Assembly: GCF_918797505.1 (NCBI RefSeq)
Contig: NC_092793.1
Span: forward strand, 88,672,411 to 88,736,410
DNA length: 64,000 bases
Reading direction: 5' to 3'
DNA from: Bemisia tabaci
Taxonomy: Eukaryota; Arthropoda; Insecta; Hemiptera; Aleyrodidae
Every line of letters begins with the position of its first letter. The stretch's first letter is position 1. A program made the translations under genes and the position numbers. The notes beneath the pieces were generated by a model. It searched no databases. It saw nothing but the letters and a program-made list of their open reading frames with translations, and had not been told where the DNA came from. Shown piece after piece: positions 13,474 through 27,800 of this stretch.

Positions 13474-16400
13474 TGGTATTTTAACAACAATCTACGATAT
13501 ATGTATTCAGTTGACTTTGGATAGGACGCCTCACAATATGATCACTGGCATATTAAAACGGGTGGGGAGGAACTTAGCATTCTAAATTCTCCAGCAGATA
13601 GCGCTAGCGGTGGTTCACGAATGAAAAGCCATGACGGCGAGCGATAAAAATATTATTATCAGCTGACACTGACATTGTTGTCAGATGAACAGCTCTATCA
13701 GAGCACGGGTACCAACTTTTGAAAAGTATAACAGAGGTGTGGAGATCTGTCAAAGCAACGTTTTGAACAAAACGGAGGAGTTAAATTCTCATTCCGAGAG
13801 TGCCGACCTGCTCAGCCATCCTCGAATCAGTTCGCTTGATTCTGCTTATATATGCATATTTTAAATCAGCGCGTCGTACTCTTAGGCTTTTTTTAAGAAA
13901 ACCAAGTAACGTAGACTCTTGGTATTCACTGCACATAAACTAGAGAGCCCCAGAATGAGAAACAACTTTAAATCATAATTATTGACGGATAAATAAACTT
14001 TTTACACGCTTTGGAAAATCTCAGAAGTTCGCGGTAGTCACTTTTCGGTAAGGAACTAAGGGACTCGGTTATTGTATCGAGCAGGGTTCGAAACGATCGC
14101 AAAGGCGGTATACTACGTATACGCGCCAAAAATAAGTATTATTCATTGCAGAAGAAGAAAAGAAACAGAACACAGAAGATAACAGTGAAGCCTCATTTTT
14201 GTAGGATGGAAAGTTGATCAATGGCCGCAATTCATAATCATCTAATCACGCATTCCAGCAATTTTACGTGTTACAGTCAATATTAGAGTGGCGTTTAATT
14301 TTGAGTTTCGGAAGTCAAAGTGCGGAACCCTAAAATGGTTCCATTTAAAGAGAAAGTAACGCGAAAAAAATACAAACGTGGGAAAATTTTTTAAAACGCA
14401 CCCCCTAAAAGCCAAAAGTTTCGCGCGAAAACGCGTTTTCCCCGAGAAAAAATGGATCATTCAAGCTCATTGAAAAATGAACGATCCGGATCATTCAATT
14501 TGAATGAGTTTTTCGTCAGCTCATTCAAATTTGAATGATCCAGATCGTTCACTTGATCATTGAATTTTAATGCGCCCGAATGAGCTTGAATGATCCGGAT
14601 CATTGGATTTCAATGAGCTTGAATGATCCGGATCATTGGATTTCAATGAGCTTGAATGATCCGGATCATTGGATTTCAACGAGCTTGAATGATCCGGATC
14701 ATTGGATTTCAACGAGCTTGAATGATCCGGATCATTGGATTCCAACGAGCTTGAATGATCCTGATCATTGGATTTTAACGAGCTTGAATGATCCGGATCA
14801 TTGGATTTCAACGAGCTTGAATGATCCGGATCATTGGATTTCAACGAGCTTGAATGATCCGGATCATTGGATTCCAACGAGCTTGAATGATCCTGATCAT
14901 TGGATTCCAACGAGCTTGAATAATCCTGATCATTGAATTTCAACGAGCTTGAATGATCCTGATCGTTGAATCCCAACCAGCTTGAATGATCCTGATCGTT
15001 GCATTTCAACGAGCTTGAATGATCCTGATCGTTGAATCCAAACCAGCTTGAATGATCCTGATCGTTGAATTCCAATGAGTCAAGGTCTCGGTCTGATGAG
15101 AATCTGTTATAAAAAATTGTAAACAGTATAGAAGCAAAAGTACATGGGTATCCATTCTCACTGCTTTGCAGTTTTTCTTCAACAGAAAAATGAAGGGGGA
15201 AAAAAAAACATATGATGATAGAAAAAGTTAAAAAAACACAGGCTCACCAGAAGTTTCGTCCAATTCCTCTTGAAGTAAGCTCATCCTCCGCCCTATTACA
15301 GTAATAGCGTGAATGTACCTTTAATAAAAGTAGTTTGAAGGTGAAAATTTTTGCTACAAACCATCTCCCCCACGCTGTCAAGAATGCAAACCACAAAACA
15401 GTCATGATGGGAGAGGCTCGTAGCTTTGCCGCCGAGTTGCAAAGCTGCCGCGGGGATACTTTCCATCAACAACTGAAAAATTTAACTAAAAAGAAACATA
15501 TTAAATTAACAGCATAACCAGACAAATGTTGAATTGAAGAATGAACCGCGCGTTTAGAATTGCATGAGTGACATCGCTGTTACTCTGATTTATAAGAAAG
15601 AAAGCAGCAAAAATTACATAGGGATACAAGGATATGTAATTGATTTTGTCTTTGAAATAATTAAATTACTTAGATTGTGCTTTGAATTGAAACAAGCCAA
15701 TAGGTACTTACAATTTTGTGCTTGAGTGTTTGTTCAAATGAAGTGTCAACGATGGAGACCATATTATTGGAGTAAAAATGTATCTTCAGAGCACAAAGCA
15801 GTGCATTTGATGGCTGGAGCACAACTCACAGGTATAAGGTAAGATCATACTGATAATTTGTTAAACGGTCTAGGGAAAAAACGAGAAAATTTAAAGCAAC
15901 ACAGAAGAAAAATCTGAGCGGCGACACGCTAATGATACGCAGGCAGTAAGACTAATCGTAGTCCTAGACTGATCAGATCAGACCAACGCGAGCCCCGCGA
16001 GCCCTCGGCCGCGTAGGTTTGGGGTGGAATTTCCAAATCTTCCTTGCTCAACGGCATCTTCCTTTGTTTTCCTCACGCAGCAAACTGCAGAGTGGCCAGT
16101 GGCGGGAGGCGGGGAAGTAACGGCGTTGCCACATTGCTTAAATATTCTTCCATCCTCCTGTCTTAAGGGTTGCTACGATTACGTCACTTTCTTGTCTCTA
16201 TTTTTTATATTATCATGTAAGGCTCATTTTTTTTATTGTCATAAGACTAACGAATTTACCGGAAAAGCTAGTGTGAGGGAAACCCTTCTTTTCTCGATAA
16301 TTAAAATCCTCTGCTCTGTAATTTCTCTTCTATACTGCTTTGAATTCTATCTCTTGTTATTTCCCTAGACTGTTTAACAAGTTATAAGTATGAACTTACC

Positions 16401-17291
16401 TTATACTTGTGAGTCGTGTTCCAGCCATCAAATGCACTGCTTTGTGTTCCGAAGACACAATTTTATTCCGATAAAATTTTCTCCATTGATGACACTTCAT
16501 TAGAACGAACACTCGAGCACAAAATTGTAAGTACGTTCGGCCTTGTTTCAATTCAAAGCACAATCTAAGGTAATTTAATTATTTCAAAGACAAAATCAAT
16601 TACATATCCTTGTATCCCAATGTAATTTTTGCTGCTTTCTTTCTTTAAAATCAAAGTAACGGCGACATTGCTCGTGTAATTCTAAACGCGCGGTTCATTC
16701 TTCAATTCAACATGTTTCTGGTTATGCTGTTAATTTAACATGTTTCCTTTTAGTTAACTTTTTCAGTAGTCAATGAGAAGTATCCCCGCAGCACTGCCGT
16801 GCTAAGGAAGAACGCCGTATGAATATTTGAGAGTTGCCAAATTTCCCTTGATAAAACATGTATTTTTGAAAACATTCTTGTATATTTTTCCTTGAAAAGT
16901 TCAGATATTTTGGATTAAATTAAGTACAAATTATCTGAAAATTTCAGAAAGTAACATCCGCAATTTCCCAGTAAATTTGGTTTTTATTGGAGGAAATTTG
17001 GCAACGTCTGAAGGCTCATACGACGTTCTTCCTTGGCACGGCAGAGCCAGAGCAGAGCAGCTTTACAACTCGGCGGCAAAGCTACGAGCCTCTCCCATCA
17101 TGACTGTTTTGTGGTTTGAATTCTTGACAGCGTGGGGGAGATGGTTTGTAGCAAAAATTTTCACCTTCAAACTACTTTTATTAAAGGTACATTCACGCTA
17201 TTACTGTAATAGGGCGGAGGATGAGCTTACTTCAAAAGGAATTGGATTAAACTTCTGGTGAGCCTGTGTTTTTTTAACTTTTTCTATCATC

Positions 17292-17326
<35 letters not shown>

Positions 17327-20300
17327 GTTTTTTTTTCCCCTTTCATTTTTCTGTTGAAGAAAAACTGCAAAGTGAGTATGGATACCCACGTACTTTTGCT
17401 TCTATACTTTTTACAATTTCTTCATGATAGATTCTCATCAGACCGATACTTGAATATCCGAATCTGCTGATCATATCATCCATATCATTCTGGTGGCTTA
17501 TTCAACTTCAATAATCTTGATCGTTGATTTAATAAGCTTGAATGAGCCAGCATGTTGGGTCGTTCAATTTCAATGCTCTCGATGATTCAGTTACGATAAG
17601 CCTGATCATTGGCCCAATGAGTTTGAATAAGCTGATAAATTGAATCATTCAAATTGAATGATCCTGATTATACAAGTTGAACGATCCAACGAGTTAGTGC
17701 ATCCATGTTGAATGATCGAATGAGCCAGCGCATTCAAGCACATTGGGTGAATGACCCGATGCACATTCAAGTTGAACGATCCAATGAGCCAGCGCACTCA
17801 AGCTCATTCGGGATCATTCAAGCTCATTGAAGAATCATTCAAACTCATTCAGGATCATTGAAAATTGAATGATCCTGAATGAGCTGGAACGATCCATTTT
17901 TTCTCGGGCCGCCATTTCGCGGATTTTACCCACCTTTCAAATGTTGCTACGGCTTTGGGGATAACACTTTCTTTAGAGTACTTTACAAAAAAAAATAACC
18001 CAATTTACCTCGCCCATTTTAAAATGTTCTTTTCTCTCCCTCAAAGTGGCCACAACGGACGATTTTTCGCAACAATCTCCCTGCAAGGCGTGTCTTTTTT
18101 CTACCTTAAAAATATTGCTGCGGCTTTGAAATTTTCTGATATAGCTCAATTTTTTAAGTCCTTTTTGAGAACAAAATTTACCTCGCCACTCTTAAGATGC
18201 CCCTTCCTCTCTTCGAAGTGGTCACATCGTGCGATTTCATGGATTGTTCGTATCATTCTACCGGTACGGTTTGTCTGAACGAGTTTTAATTTGTTGACGC
18301 GTCAAAAGCAGAAACTCTTCAGATTCTAGAAGTAGAGTGTCTATTAAGTCATTTAAGCTAAAAAGAAAGCAGTTTTGTTTAGCTACTGGGAAACAAAATC
18401 GAGTTAAATGTTGCTACGGGCTTCTGGGTCGTTTTGCAAGTATGTTCAGCATATCGAAACTTTAGTATTTGGAGGGGACTCACGTCGAAAAGTCAATGTA
18501 TCGATTTTACACTGAACACTGGTGGTTTCTCGGGATTGAAATTCGCTATTATGGATTCATGTAAGAGTTAATAATCCGAGTGAATTCGAAAAAATCAATA
18601 TAACGAATCGATACATCAACTCTCTGACGTATTTCAATGTTACTTGGCTATTTTCTCCCTTTTGAGGGACTTTCTTCATCAAATAGTTTCTTCGTCTGTA
18701 CCTATTTCTCAAAGTAAAGAATTTCCAGCACACCCCCCCCCCCCCTACTCCATTTTGCTCGTGTTAGTCGCCTCTCGTTCGTTCATGCAACGGTTTATGA
18801 TTGATTTGTATCTTTGGGAAAACAACATATATTCAAGGGTAAAAGTGAAAGAACGGCAACACTGACGGCCAGTGAATAGACAAGTCCTGGAAAGAGCGCC
18901 AGCAACTCATTGTTTCTCGCTGGCTATTGTCGGCAATTTACAACCCCCGAATCCTTTCAACTCTCATCAGGGAACCGTTTCGCTGGTGGGCTATGAATTT
19001 TTTCCGGTCTGGAATTTTAAATTTAAGTAAGCATTTTTGAACTCTCCGTAAAATTTGCAGAAAATCCATGTCAAATTAAACCCGAAAAGAGTTATTTCAC
19101 ATGGTAGCAGATTTTATAAACTTAGTCTATTTACAAAAAAACTTTATTTTCTACACGGAGGATGTTGCATTAGGTACTTATTATTCTCATTCTTTGAGAT
19201 AATTCCGATTCTAACGGGAAAAATAAGTAATTTTCAGGATTTGAAAGTGTCAATTTTTTCCTGATGATGCCGAGCCCAAATGTGTCACAGAAAGGATTAG
19301 CAAATAATCCGTGAAGTTGATCAACATTCAGAACAAATTTTAATATTACGTCAAATACCTATGCAGTGGTTCATTGGTGCTAATTTGTTCCACTGAAATT
19401 AAAACAAAGGGCCGAGTCATTGTCGAAATATCGCGAAAAACCCGAGAGGTGAGATAATTTCACGCCACTGAGCTAATTGCTTTATTTAAGCAAGACGATA
19501 CTTTGGAAATAATTGGGTCGCGAGGAAATATATTTAGTCCTTCAATATTGTCGTCCCATATATCATATAAAAAAAAACTTAACTCCGCTCACTTTTCAGC
19601 CGCCCAGCGCTGTAAAATTATAGGAGCGAAATAATTTCAAGCTACGGAGCCAAGTTTTTGATTAAAGAAAAAGATGCTGTTGAAAAATTGTGCCGCTCGA
19701 CAAATATTTAATACTAGCCGTTCTGGGCGCGCTTCGCGCGCCCGTCACGCCTAGCCGGGGGCTACGCCCCCTGGGCCCCCGGTCACTCGCTGCGCGAGTG
19801 ACATTCGGCTCGCTTCGCGAGCCGATTTTGTAGTAGTTGCAAATTTTTTATCACTATATTTTGAAGATTTCATAGAAAACATTATGAAATTCTCATTCCA
19901 CAATTAACTTGTAGAATAATAATGGCAGGGCAAGAAATAGACTATATCTTATGGACGGTTCCCACTTAGTAAAAACAGCCAACACCACGAGAAGGTGAGG
20001 AACCATTGTTAGCCACTTTTTTTTTACTTTTCTGAAAAAATTTACTGAAATTTTAGTTGCGTCCCCTAAAAGGAAACACGGAGAAAAAAATTTTGTGCAT
20101 GGAACCCGAAGCTGAGATCATATGGATCTCTGAAGTTTTCGGATCACGCATCCGAAAAGTTAAGGTCCATCTGCCGAAGTTCGGGTCAGACAATTGAAGT
20201 AGTTCGGTATATACCGAAGGTTTCAGGTCACACATCTGAAGTACTCGGTGCATACCGAAGTGTTTCAGATTTCTGACCCGAATTTCGGCAGCTGGACCTC

Positions 20301-21795
20301 AAGTTTTAAGAGATTCATATGATCTCAACGTCGGGTCCCATGCACGAAGTTTTTTCTCCGTGTGAGTATTAATATAAATTTCAACACAGCCAAACACAGT
20401 AGAGAACCAAGGAAATCACAGTAGAACAGAGAAAAAATACCGTCGAATAAATAAAGAAAACTATTATCGAAGAAATTCTAATTATTTGGAAAGTAATTCG
20501 CTGGCGTAGGTAATCAATGCGTAGCTGCGTAGGAGCATGAGCGAGATTTATCATCAACTGACCGCTGGCCGGTAGGTACATACCTGGGTGGGCAAGCGAC
20601 AATACGTAAGCGGTGGCATATTGTTCGATTGACAGAGGAGTGGGGAACGGTCAGACGTAGGGGAAAGGTTCAGGCTGAACCGTTCAGCACAGCGCAGCGT
20701 CAGTCACCGGGTGGGGAAGAGAGTCCGGGAGGGGACACTTCCCCTCGAGTGAAATAGAAAAAGGCAGAATCCTTCGAAGTTTATATTAATGATTTCATTG
20801 CACCATCGCAATTCAGACCAAAACAAAACCGATTACTTTTCTGCCGTCCAGGGTAGCAATACTAATTTATCCCACCTAATACATGAAAGAACACGTCAAT
20901 TCCTCAATGTACGACCCAATAAATTGTGCCGTTTGGTAAATATTCATTTACTGTTTTGATAATGGCGTCCATTTGTACCGAAAAAAAAAACGGAATCAAA
21001 TAATTTTTTAGCCACCTTGCGCTAAGAAACTGATTTCCTTGTTTCCTTGTACTAGGAGGGAAATAAAAGCGATTCGGGGTTTGCATTTGCTTTATGTCAT
21101 GTACACTTCTCTCAGTTTGCGGTTCACGTAGATGAAGTAATAATGTTTCAGTTAGTCTTTCGATGCAATCGAAGCCTTATTTTTTGACATCAAAGATAGT
21201 GGAACACTCTTTCAATTCAAAAAACGCGAAGAACGTTAAGAGATTATACGAAGTTGGGTTCGAACCCAACATGCAACTATTTTAACTCCGCGGTGGGCCG
21301 GGATACATACTCTGGATTTTTTGGGCGATATGTGATCTGCTTACGGCCTACGCACGCTCGCGAATCGTGATAGGGTAAGTAAGTACAGATGCGATCAGTC
21401 CTCGAGCGTTTACAACCCTGACCACTCCGGAGTTAGTTGTTCCGCTTCACTTTGATATGACGAGAGCCCACAATGGTTCCTCGTCGGAAAATACAGTTGA
21501 TCTGTTCAATCCCCCTCTCATAACCATGAGATTGTGTTCTCAATATTTTTGCGGGACTTCATTTCTTCAAAATTCCTTGATAATTCTCATGAGGATAGCA
21601 ATGGTACAAATCTTAGGGGGTTGGACTGCGGAGTGGCCAGGGGGCGGACCTCCTAATTACGTTTTTAGTGTCTTTTCCGAATAAAATACACTATTGCATT
21701 CTCCCATGATGTCGGACCCAGACGCGAGACCTTGTGGAGAGCACCGATCACGGGTCGTAGATCACGAAAATATATGCCATTCAAATTCATGTATA

Positions 21796-21831
<36 letters not shown>

Positions 21832-24800
21832 TGTATGTATGTATGTATGTATGTATGTATGTATGTATGTATGTATGTATGTATGTATGTATGTATGTGT
21901 GTATGTGTATGTATGTATGTATGTATGTATGTATGTATGTATGCATGTATATATGTATGTATGTATTTCCGCCTTTTTAAGATTTTTCGATTTTTGAGTA
22001 GTTATATCTTTCTTACGTTGAGAGATATTTAAACCAATTTTTTTGCATTTAGTAGAGACTCATAAGAACTACTATTCTGCAAAAAAAAAAAAAATTAAAA
22101 TTTGAGGCAATAGATTTTGAGGGGTGGGGCTCGAAAGTGGGTGGAGGTCAAATCTTGTCCACTCGATAACTCAAGCGAAAATGAATATTTTGAGCTGAAA
22201 TTTTTATGGGTGGTAGTTCTCCCCTAGGACTGGTTTGGTATTGAATTTGAGCTAAATCAACCGAGCCATTTAAAAATGGCGAGCTTTGAAAGTTTTAGGC
22301 TAGGGGTGCGCGGCATGAGGGGAGCCGGCCGGAGCAGGGCCGCACAGTGGGTCAGGGGGAGGAAGTTTTTGGACAAAATTTTCGTCGCACAGTGGGTCAG
22401 GGGGAGGAAGGTTTGGATAAAATTTCGTCGCACAGTGGGTCAGGGGAGGAAGTTTTTGGACAAAATTTTCGTCGCACAGTAGGTCAGGGGAGGAAGTTTT
22501 TGGACAAAATTTTCGTCGCACAGTGGGTCAGGGGGAAAAAGTTTTGAACAAGCTTTTTGTCGCTCAGTGGTTCATGGGAAGGAAGATTTTGGACAAACTG
22601 CGCATCGCACAGAGAGTTAGATGAAGAAAGTTTTTGGACGAACTGTTCGTCACACAGCAGCCTAAGAAAAGGAAATATCTGGAAAAAGACTCTCCATTAC
22701 ACAATGACTTACAGACGTACGATATTATCAAAAATCCCACTTCGGAAAATACACTTCCTTCCCGCGGTGGATGCGCGGGAAACTTAAAAAGAAGAAAACC
22801 GGGCCGGTTTTTAATTTTTCCACCCAAATTAAAAGTAGGAAAGCTCATGTGAGAAATAAGCACCTAAGGGACAAAAAACTCATGTAATATAATTCACGCC
22901 CAGACGCCCGGAATCTGCGAGCTTTCTACGTTTCCTCTTAAGGTACATTAATTGTAAACTGGAATTGAGATACCACCATGCCTCTTTAATGAGCTAGACA
23001 TACGGTAGTCTGCCAAACAATAGCAGTATAGCAATATAGCAATATAGCAATATAGCAATATGGTAATATAGCAATATAGTAGTATAGCAATGATATTCTT
23101 CTAAAAGGTTCGTCAACGGCAGAGGTGGATTTTTCAAGATCCCGCGCAAACATTCCGGATCTCTAGTGACCATGTTGCCGCAACGCCCTCAACCTTTCGC
23201 CAGTTCTCAATGGGCAGTAATCCAAGCAAGAGATAGTGTGGCCACGCCGCTGAGGATGAGAGGGTTCCGGCTACCCGTGACTCCGGAAGATTTGAGTTCT
23301 AGGCGCGCGTTAATTTGATTTTCTTCCCCGGATTTCACCTCATGATTACATAATGCTTCAGATATTTTTCTTTTTCACGAACGACTCTTTTTTTCAAGGG
23401 GCAATTCCATTCAAAGATCAGAATTCCCAATTTACATATAAATACAGAATAATATCGTATACAATGAATTCAAATACCGTATATCTCAAGACTAAATAAA
23501 TAGTATTATAAACCGAATCAATTTTGGGGAAATGAGAGATCGATTTTTTCTTTCTTTTTTGCATTAACTGTGAATGCGATGAATGATTATTTTCGGTTAT
23601 CAAACAAAAGCTGTTAAGAAATCATGTTAAGGGACGATAAGTAAAATGTATGTATAATCATCTGATCCTTAAAGCCCTGAAAAATGATCGCTACTTGTCA
23701 GTTATACATTAGACAAATGTTTGGGGTCAATCGGGTCATACCCGTATACTTTGTGTAGAGGAATTCGTCATTCCTCATTTGAATAGCTCCGAGGGTAAGA
23801 TGGAGGTAGTATTTGAGAAAATACCCCGCGAAAAATTTTCCACTCGATGATTTCCGGACGAAAATTCTGGTTGAGTCAACTGAAAATCTTTTTAAAGTGA
23901 CAGGACGCTCTTTGAATAATAACAGAAACATGCGGGTCGCATCAAAGATATTTCTTGTTGACTCAGTTGACTCCAAATTCTCGTCCGGGTATTAATAATT
24001 GGAATTTCAATCGACCCAACTGTCAATTTTTCTCAGTGGAGGGGTGAAAAAAATACCCCTCTCCAACTCATTTGAGATCGCAGGGTTGGCGCAATTTTCT
24101 GATACACGCTTTATTACGATGAAATACACAAAAAGGTAAGCACGAGTGGCGGCTGATAAGTAACAAATTGCAACAACTGCAGTGAGAGGTCATGCATATT
24201 TTTTTAAAGAATGCTGTGTGAAAGGCAATATGGAAACGTGTAGGGGAGAATCAGATCATATTAAAAAAAAAATTCTCAGCGCCAGTGACCTCGTATTTTT
24301 GAGATTTTTGCAAGAACCCACTTCATACCCTACAATTTTAGTAAGAGGACGGAATAAAACTTTTATACAATCGCAATATGTGCTTAAGATTATGGTGAAT
24401 ATCTCTTTTAAAATTGCTGCTGCCTTAAGACTACTTACATGTGAGACTATCCTGACGCAAAATGTGGCCGTATGCAATTAGCTTAACGCACTTTCTACAA
24501 ATAATCTTTGACCGGCATATCAAACTTTTTCTTTCTTATCATCTCATCATGCACTGTAAGGTTCACATGCCTAAGAATTATATTCGGTCAGTTGAGGTCA
24601 GGTGGTATACTATAATATACATGCTGTTCTCGATACTATAATATCGGCCCTCTGAGCCCTTGCTATTATTGTCTTACTGAATATTTGAAAGGCATAAATC
24701 TGCGGTACCAGTCTGGTGGTATTTAAACCAATAACATTTCAAAAATAGGTATGACAATTAAATATTTAGACGAAACAGACCAAGAAATTGCGAAACTGTC

Positions 24801-27800
24801 TATTTGAATACGTAAGTTTTGTGAAACTATCCACTTCGTTCTAGTTCATTCTCGCCCGTGCAATTATTCAAGAGTGGGCCTCTGTGGAAATGGCAGCAGT
24901 AATTTGAGGCACTGGATTCTTTGCAATGAGCCACTAACTTGCATGAGATCACGCATGAAAATAAAAAGACGGAAATCACATAATTCTCAGCATAATTGGA
25001 TCCACTATTACATGAATCATCGCTAAATTTGTAATTGATTCAATGTTGAAATAACTTGTTTTGGATTTGATTTTATATGAGCCTCCTGCAAATTTTGTAG
25101 AGAGCCAAAAATGCAAGATTATACATAGGGTGTTCCAAAACAACTGAGACCAAATCTGTAATTCGGAAACCATGAAAGATATCAAAGTGCGGTTTGTAGG
25201 AGGTTGTAGTCAGGCCCGCCACAAGGGGGGGGGATACTGGGTCCCTGGTACCGGGGCCCGGGCCCCGGAGGGGGCCCGTGTTACCCGTGAAAAACCACTA
25301 CGAATTCACATGCAACCCTTGTTTCGTAAGAAAAAGTGAAAAATTTACCCTAAAAATTTCGCTAAAGGTGAATAGATTTTCAGAAACACGCTTGGGGCAC
25401 TGTAGAATTCTTCTTAAATTTTCAAAGAAGTATACTTCTTGGAAAATTCCTATCTATTTTCAAGATTTTCAGTACAGAGGGATATTTTTAGTAACTGCGT
25501 TTCATTTTCTTCCGTCGTCAGATGCTAAGGGTCTCCAGTCTGGGCATCCTCGACTTCAATGGCTCATGGCTCAACTCCCTTGCCCTAGACAAACGAAGGG
25601 GGAGTACAGGGGGGCCTGGCCCTCTTAGAACTGAAAATAGTATCATATGCCTACCCCCCCCCCCCAAAAAAAAAAAAAATAAAAATTTTCCAGATGTTTT
25701 GAATGCAACAATTCGCAAGTAATATGTGCTGGAAGTATAAAAAAAACATAATGATTCCGCAGAAATTGATCGAAAATTTCTTTATGAAAGCTTCAAAATG
25801 AGTCCGATTAGTCGTATAAATTCTGAAATTTCTCGGGAGATGCCCCTCGGACCCCCCCCCCCCCCACCCTCTCCGTGCTTGGGGCCCGGACCTTAAAACT
25901 GGTACCAGGGCCCGAGATGGGATGTGGCGGGCCTGGTTGTAGTTCACACTATTATAAGTCATCGAACCTCAAAATTTGAGCTTATTCGGTAATCGATATT
26001 GAAAACTCACCGAGTTATTGCAATTTTCCGGTGACGAGTTGCGATGCATATAACCCTACAGGATTTTCGAGTAATCTGCAGCGCGGCTCAGGAGCAGTTC
26101 GCGAATTGAAAAATTAGGTACTCGAAAATCCTGTAGGGTTATTTGCATCGCAACTCGTCACCAAAAAATTGCATTATCTTGGTGAGTTTTCAACCAAATA
26201 AGCTCAAATTTTGAGGTTTGATGGTTAATAGTATGAAGTACAACCTCCCACAGACCGCATTTGATGTCTATCATAGTTTCTGAATTACAGACTTGGTCCC
26301 AGTTATTTTGGGACACCGTATGTAGACTGGAGCAAAATTCATAGTACTGCGGCAACGGTTGCCTGAGACAAAAAAGGTTTCGGAGAAGTGTAATTCGTCG
26401 CGAACGACAGCTAGTTGAGAACAATAAAACGTTTGGACCCTTTTTTCTCGTCTATCTAGTTCAAACCCTTACAGTGTTGCCATTCGTGTTTTTCACCCTT
26501 GAATATTTCTTCATTTTCTAATTGCCACCGTATCGTGCGGAAGAAATTCGGTGATGTGCTAAGGGTTTGGCGCGGCGCGGCGCACTATGGTCCGAATAGC
26601 CGGTTTAAGCGGCAATAAATCGAAAAAGTGAAGTTTGGAAAAAGTTAGATTTTAAGCGGTAGATCGATAGTACATACTGTAGAGAAGACTCCTGTAAAAT
26701 TTCACTTCGATTAAAGCACTAATAAAGATGTGACAAGCCTGGGAAGTGCGGCGCGCGGAGCACTTTATGAGTGCGATTCCAGTTACCGAGCGGCAGTGCT
26801 GTGTTTAAAGGCTTGTTTTCGTCGTTTCACCGTACCTGAAAGTGTTTGGGCACTTGATTCACAAAATATAAGATAAGTTTAAGATGTTTCATGCTGAAAC
26901 TGTTCTTTTTCATCATATCTAATGTTCTAGATTAACCCTTAGACATAGTCACTTTTTTCAATAAATTCGCAAAAGTAGGACCCAAAAAATATCCTTTGCA
27001 CCTCTGAGCACCTCGTAATTTTACTCGGAAGTTATTGTCATGACTCTAGACTACATTTTAGTCTGAGTGGCAGATCAATCACACACAATCGCCTCAAGAT
27101 ATTTCTCATGAAAAAGACGTTTTCGCGTTTCTTATCACTTACAACAATTAGCTATCATATGCCATTGACGATGACTTTTATCATGTTCCATTGTCATATT
27201 CTAGCAAATCGAATGCATTAGAGCCTAAATCTGCCCAGGCAGAATAATACGAGTTGATGGGGTTAATCGGGACTAATTGAAACTTGTGCTCAAGAACAGC
27301 AAAGAGTCGCCTCGGGAGGCTACTTTGAGGCCCCGTAAAATTTTTTTTTGACGTTTTAAGTGTTTCAAACATATAATCTATCATTGTAGATATATGTTAG
27401 CATAAGTTTAGCTTGGCAGACGAAAACAAGTCTAAACGGTTGATCGGTGGGACTTGAAAGTAAGGCTCCCGAGCGATGAAATTGTCTTAGGAAGCCACTT
27501 TGAGGTCCCGTAAACGTTTTTTTTTTACGTTTACCCATGTTTCAAACAAATAATCTATCAAAATGGATATATTTAAGCTTAAGTTTAGCTTGGCAGACGA
27601 AAACAAGTTTAAACGGCTGATCGGTGGGACTTGAAAGTAGGCCTCTGGAGCCATGAAACGTAGAAGTATTATCCTGAGCTGTCTTTTTCAAGTTCCCTTG
27701 ATAGTAGTGTTTGACGAGGCTCTACTTTTAGCTTCTTATAGTCCATCCAATGTAAAATTAATTTTTAAACTTATAAAAAAAAAAAAAAAAATCTATCGAG

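Larger units (their letters stand above)
14441..17908. mobile_element. Foldback-like transposon, 3.47 kb
   Basis: The ends CCCGAGAAAAAATGGATC and GATCCATTTTTTCTCGGG are exact inverted copies. Arms of about 1.4 kb pair from there to about 15920 on the left and 16310 on the right; for example ACAGTCATGATGGGAGAGGC (about 15400) is inverted near 17100. The left arm contains a 33-bp tandem array, while the right arm has only degenerate GATCATTCA-type units plus an inserted M1 MITE. Long inverted repeats made partly of short tandem units are the hallmark of Foldback elements such as those of Drosophila. The unpaired centre (about 15920-16310) carries no recognisable transposase. No clear target duplication is visible. 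Confidence 0.88.

Noticed and set aside
14557..15075. 172-codon minus-strand and 118-codon plus-strand open frames
   Set aside because: Both are by-products of a 33-bp tandem repeat without stops; no non-repeat protein sequence is present.
16024..16368. 114-codon open frame in the centre of the foldback element as a transposase
   Set aside because: The sequence is hydrophobic and cysteine-rich with no DDE-type or zinc-finger motif, and is too short.
21665..22032. Several open frames of about 64-112 codons rich in YVCM or HTYI
   Set aside because: They translate a (TATG)n microsatellite.
22276..22863. Overlapping open frames on both strands with repeated FLDKIFVAQWV-like units
   Set aside because: They come from the 44-bp tandem array; the frame persists only because of repeat structure.
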